A stretch of 9,939 nt of DNA, from positions 1-9,939 of the forward strand of contig SLFV01000447.1 in NCBI GenBank assembly GCA_007124075.1. Reading direction: 5' to 3'. The notes beneath the pieces were generated by a model. That model worked only from the letters and a program-made list of their open reading frames with translations. It did not search any database and was not told where the DNA came from. This document shows, in pieces, positions 7,241 through 9,939 of the stretch. How positions within the stretch are numbered: the first letter of the stretch is position 1; every line of letters starts with the position of its first letter. Origin of the DNA: Roseimaritima sp. (lineage in GTDB: Bacteria; Planctomycetota; Planctomycetia; Pirellulales; Pirellulaceae). Position numbers and translations under genes: made by a program.

Positions 7241-8320
7241 CTAAACACGCGGTGTAAAATCGTCTTCAGCGGTCAAGTGAAGCGCGAACAAAGCCAACAG
7301 TTCGGCGGCATGATCCAGATCGGCAAGATCAATCATCTCCACCGCCGAATGCATATATCGATTCGGAATCGCCACCAGTCCCGTCGCCACACCCCCACCG
7401 TGAATTTGCAGCACATTCGTGTCGTTAGGGGTCGCACGACCGATTGCGGCTAGCTGGTAGGGGATCTGGTGGCTGTCAGCCAGATCCGTCAACCGGGACA
7501 CCACGCGTCGATTCATGTTGGGGCCGTGAACGATCACGGGGCCTGCCCCCAGCCGGATATCACCCTGTTGATTTTTATCAATTGTGGGACAATCAGTTGC
7601 ATGGGTCACATCCACCGCGATCGCCAGATCCGGATTGATGGACCCTGCCGCCGTTTTGGCACCGCGCAAACCGATCTCTTCCTGCACCGTCGACACCGAA
7701 AACAGCGTACAGCCAAGCTGCTCGGAGCGCGTCACCGCACGCCGAAAAGCCTCGATGACCGTCCACATTCCACTGGTATTGTCCATTGCAGGTCCGCTCA
7801 GCCGACGCCCCAGCATCTGCCGGTGTCGCAGGTCCAGCGTCACACAATCACCAACCTTGACGGTATTTCTCGCTTCCGATTCGTCGGCCGCACCGATATC
7901 CAGCCACAATTGCTCCATTTGCACCACCTCCTTGCGTTCCTCCGCAGTCAACAAATGAATCGGCTTGCGACTGATCACCGCGGGGACCGGGCCATGATCG
8001 GTCCAAATCGTCATCGCCTGCCCCACTAACTGCTGCGGATCCCATCCACCGATCGGAGCGGCATAAACGTAACCATCCTGGTCTATGTGTGTCACCAACA
8101 TCCCGATTTGATCACAATGGCCAGCTAATAACAGACGAGGCCCCGCCAGCGGGACGGGCGAACTGGCAATCAAGTTGCCGTGGATATCGATTCGAACAGC
8201 CGCTGCGTAGGGGGAGATAAATTGCCGAACAACCGACTGAATCGGCTCCTCATAGCCGGAAGGACTGGGGGTAGCGAGTGAAGTCAACAGAAAGTCATGC
8301 GAGGCCGGTTCAAGTGACAT
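7241..8320 (-). CDS. M42 family metallo-aminopeptidase
   Basis: Cytosolic dinuclear-metal aminopeptidase of the M42 family (glutamyl aminopeptidase/TET, formerly CelM or FrvX), thought to trim peptides after proteasome or protease action. I start at ATG 8320 (359 aa); the frame extends to 8422, but only from 8320 does it match the usual start before LLTSLATPSPSGYEEP. Metal and catalytic residues: His68 and Asp70 in GHCDQIG, Asp180 in AMDNTSG (bridging), Glu214 and Glu215 in QEEIGLRG (base and ligand), Asp237 in AVDVTHATD, and His324 in NRYMHS. The family usually has GHMDEIG where this has GHCDQIG. Length is normal. There is no signal peptide and no clear Shine-Dalgarno site. A promoter candidate lies upstream and an intrinsic terminator follows, so it seems monocistronic. 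Confidence 0.93.
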   Translation of the reverse strand: MSLEPASHDFLLTSLATPSPSGYEEPIQSVVRQFISPYAAAVRIDIHGNLIASSPVPLAGPRLLLAGHCDQIGMLVTHIDQDGYVYAAPIGGWDPQQLVGQAMTIWTDHGPVPAVISRKPIHLLTAEERKEVVQMEQLWLDIGAADESEARNTVKVGDCVTLDLRHRQMLGRRLSGPAMDNTSGMWTVIEAFRRAVTRSEQLGCTLFSVSTVQEEIGLRGAKTAAGSINPDLAIAVDVTHATDCPTIDKNQQGDIRLGAGPVIVHGPNMNRRVVSRLTDLADSHQIPYQLAAIGRATPNDTNVLQIHGGGVATGLVAIPNRYMHSAVEMIDLADLDHAAELLALFALHLTAEDDFTPRV

Positions 8321-8399
8321 AGCGACTAAAAATCCAAAAAAATCAAAGATGGCGGGACAACGGGGAAAGAAATCGACGTCACTACGTCTCCCAATTCGT

Positions 8400-8427
8400 A
8401 CGATACGATAAGCAAAACCCAAGTCAA
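8400..8427 (-). promoter_or_regulatory. Promoter candidate for the M42 gene
   Basis: On the minus strand TTGACT (8427-8422) and TATCGT (8405-8400) are separated by 16 bases, matching the sigma-70 consensus at 5 of 6 and 4 of 6 positions. Transcription would start near 8393, about 70 bases before the ATG at 8320. Confidence 0.4.
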
Positions 8428-8563
8428 CAGTGGGTCATCAAACGGGGCGGGCAGCAAGCCTAAAACAAGACGAACACGACCGAAATCGGCCATCACCGGT
8501 TCGGGAAACGCTTTGACACCTGCAGCCCCCAACCCACCAGCCGGTCTGATGCACGAAGGGGTC

Positions 8564-8592
8564 TTGGAATCCTAAACGTTCGGCAATACACT
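8564..8592 (+). promoter_or_regulatory. Promoter candidate for tRNA-Lys
   Basis: TTGGAA (8564-8569) and TACACT (8587-8592) are 17 bases apart, each matching 4 of 6 consensus positions, and lie about 79 bases before the tRNA. The 350-bp gap 8321-8670 otherwise holds only the M42 promoter candidate; I see no gene in it. Confidence 0.3.
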
Positions 8593-8670
8593 GGTCGGGT
8601 GAAACAAAAAAAGCTGACAAGGGCCGAGCGTCGGTGGCAAAAGCACCGCAACCCTGATCACAACAGCGAT

Positions 8671-8743
8671 GCGCCTATAGCTCAGTTGGTAGAGCAGCGG
8701 ACTCTTAATCCGCGGGTCGTAGGTTCGAGTCCTACTGGGCGTA
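8671..8743 (+). tRNA. tRNA-Lys (anticodon CTT)
   Basis: 73 bases fold into a full cloverleaf. The acceptor gcgccta pairs with tgggcgt (one G-T at the first pair, one T-G); the D arm is gctc/gagc; the anticodon stem gcgga/tccgc has the loop ctcttaa, so the anticodon is CTT (reads AAG, lysine). The variable loop has 5 bases, the T arm gtagg/cctac has the loop ttcgagt, and the discriminator is A. CCA is not encoded. A decayed integrase lies 143 bases downstream in the same direction, a common setting for elements that integrate at tRNA genes, but no duplicate of the tRNA 3' end was seen in the window. Confidence 0.97.
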
Positions 8744-8773
8744 CTTCACTAAGTCCTGTGTTTTACTTGTCGA

Positions 8774-8790
8774 AACGCGGTTTTCGCGTT
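8774..8790 (+). terminator. Hairpin after tRNA-Lys
   Basis: aacgcg (8774-8779) pairs with cgcgtt (8785-8790) around the loop gtttt. It may end the tRNA transcript. No T-run follows. Confidence 0.35.
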
Positions 8791-8885
8791 ACCGCCTACC
8801 CGGCGTGCGACTCTGCAAACAAAACGGCTATACCGAAAAACTGTTCTAGCGCAGTGGTACAGTCGATAGCTTTGGAGCATCCCAC

Positions 8886-9505
8886 ATGCTGCGGCCTAAG
8901 GCGCAAACCCCTGCGATTCGCTACCATATTTCTGGCCAATCTGTCGTTACAATCGGCGGACGTGATTTTTAGCTAGGGACGCATAATTCGTCTAAAGCAC
9001 TGGCCCGGTATGCGGCTCTGATTGCGATGTGTCAGGCGTCAGGACTGGCTTTGCCTGATGGGTTTGATGTCGATTCACTCGATGGACAAGTGGCGATCCT
9101 GCTGGGGGCTGGCGCGGCGTTGCCTACGCATCTGGCCGATGTGCCGATTACGGTGCGGCAGGTGACCGCTGGTTACCGAAACGTGATCAAGATGCGGTAC
9201 GCGAATTCGTCCGCTGACCTGGATCGGAACTTGCGACTGTGCGATCAATTGGATCGGCAGGCCGGTGATCTGGATGCTGATCCGTATGGGCCGCTGAAGT
9301 TGCAGGAACTGCGTGATGGCTGGGTGCAGGACCGGAAAGACCGTCGGTACTGTAATCGATTGACTAACGCCGTCAGGCGGATTTTTAAGTGGGCGGTCAG
9401 TCAGGAATTGATCGAGGAATCGACTTGGCGAAGGCTGTTGGCCGTGGAGCCGCTGCGGGCGGGCCAAACCGACGCGCCAGATAATGAGCCGGTGCAACCG
9501 GTCGA
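8886..9505 (+). pseudogene. Tyrosine integrase remnant: amber-interrupted and missing its catalytic domain
   Basis: Site-specific recombinase of the type abundant in planctomycetes. ATG 8886 has ggag 8 bases upstream (8874-8877). Residues 1-28 end in VVTIGGRDF, then codon 29 is TAG (8970-8972), and the same frame resumes as LGTHNSSKALARYAAL. In this family the block usually reads GRDFYLG..gs..s...Y..LIAEW, so the amber replaces a tyrosine and needs only one base change from TAT or TAC. The core-binding (SAM-like) domain is recognisable at about 95-190, including NRLTNAVRRIFKWAVSQELI, and it runs to EPVQPV at 201-206. The catalytic domain should follow, but from about 9504 the frame reads the antisense of an oxidoreductase until a chance stop at 9710. 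An automatic caller would give ATG 9027 to 9710 (227 aa). It is inactive as a recombinase. Confidence 0.75.
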
Positions 9506-9905
9506 ACGACTCCGTCCACCGCCGGGAGTGATTGACCACCAACTCGATCCCGGCGTCCGCACAGCATGCGACCATCGATTCGCCGGCCGAGACCGACGTC
9601 GCGATCGGTTTCTCACAGAAGACGACGCCGGGATCGGCGAGCCGTGCGGCATCAGTGACGTGCTCGGCATGGTACAGGGTCGGCGTCGCGACGCACACGA
9701 GGTCGAGTGATTCCGACCGGAGTAACGTCTCGTGGGAATCGTACCGGCGATCGGTCGGCAGGTCGTGGCGGTCGCCGACCGATGTGAGCACGTCCGGATC
9801 GGCATCCGCGATGGCACGCAGTTCGATGCCGTCAGTCCGCTCCAATTGCCTACAATGAGCACCGCCCATCCCTCCGGCACCGATGACTGCCGCAGCATAG
9901 CCCAT
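9489..9905 (-). pseudogene. Gfo/Idh/MocA oxidoreductase, N-terminal fragment
   Basis: NAD(P)-dependent sugar or inositol dehydrogenase-like protein; only the Rossmann half is present. Starting from ATG 9905: AAAVIGAGGMGGAH at 4-17 is the dinucleotide-binding loop; ADAD at 33-36 ends the second strand; CVATPTLYHAEHV at 71-83, CEKPIATS at 97-104 with the conserved Lys99, and ELVVNHSRRW at 121-130 follow. Similarity ends near DRLHR at 135-139 (9489-9503). Beyond that the frame stays open to 9075 but only shadows the integrase, so a caller would report 276 aa. The missing half is the alpha/beta substrate-binding domain. Two 60-base spot counts here give 65-67% GC, against 53-57% in three spots elsewhere. 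The acidic composition recalls haloarchaeal homologues, but that is only an impression. An alternative upstream start is possible, since just 34 bases of window remain. Confidence 0.75.
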
Positions 9906-9939
9906 ACGCCGGCGGCACCGGCATCGACCATAAATCTCC

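Noticed and set aside
8599..8976. 125-aa plus-strand frame running through tRNA-Lys
   Set aside because: It reads through a complete tRNA gene and the start of the integrase in another frame, and has no motif of its own.
1..9939. CRISPR array or insertion sequence
   Set aside because: No regularly spaced repeats, no transposase frame and no terminal inverted repeats were seen.

Overview
The window looks like a chromosomal piece from a planctomycete, probably of the Pirellulaceae (Rhodopirellula/Blastopirellula) type. The grounds are family resemblance recognised by eye: a Ser/Thr kinase with HRDFKPEN followed by DWG in place of DFG, and an integrase with the GRDF-LG and KWAV...EPV.PV signatures common in that phylum. 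Other grounds are GC content in the mid-50s by spot counts, loosely packed genes on both strands and weak or absent Shine-Dalgarno sites. Both edges of the window cut or disturb genes, so it may be a whole contig. No database search was run.

Left part (1-2965). A Ser/Thr protein kinase, open at its 5' end, reads rightward. It converges on an unrecognised membrane protein with three predicted helices, and a perfect 8-bp hairpin lies between them. Divergent from the membrane protein is trpF (phosphoribosylanthranilate isomerase). The 253 bases between trpF and ahcY hold several nested or alternative RNA helices, including a T-loop stem resembling part of a cobalamin riboswitch. This is a candidate cis-regulatory leader for ahcY.

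Middle part (2966-8320). ahcY (S-adenosylhomocysteine hydrolase of the methyl cycle) ends tail-to-tail with a leftward two-gene unit, and the two stop codons share the bases TTAA. That unit is an XPB-type superfamily 2 helicase followed by a Bax1-like (DUF790) PD-(D/E)XK nuclease. The nuclease starts inside the end of the helicase gene, with an 11-base overlap, and a G8 run just upstream serves as its ribosome-binding site. In archaea XPB and Bax1 form a helicase-nuclease complex linked to DNA repair. Upstream lies a leftward M42 metallo-aminopeptidase with its own promoter candidate and a good intrinsic terminator, so it is probably a separate transcript.

Right part (8321-9939). A tRNA-Lys(CTT) gene is followed by a decayed tyrosine integrase. 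Its frame can be traced from an ATG with a good ribosome-binding site, but an amber TAG sits where a tyrosine is expected. At about 9489-9504 the gene stops matching the integrase family and runs into the opposite strand of a GC-richer, 3'-truncated Gfo/Idh/MocA oxidoreductase. This is either the scar of a recombination event beside the tRNA or an assembly chimera.

Most notable: the bacterial XPB-Bax1 pair with its G8 overlap, the structured leader before ahcY, and the amber-interrupted integrase with a sharp junction.
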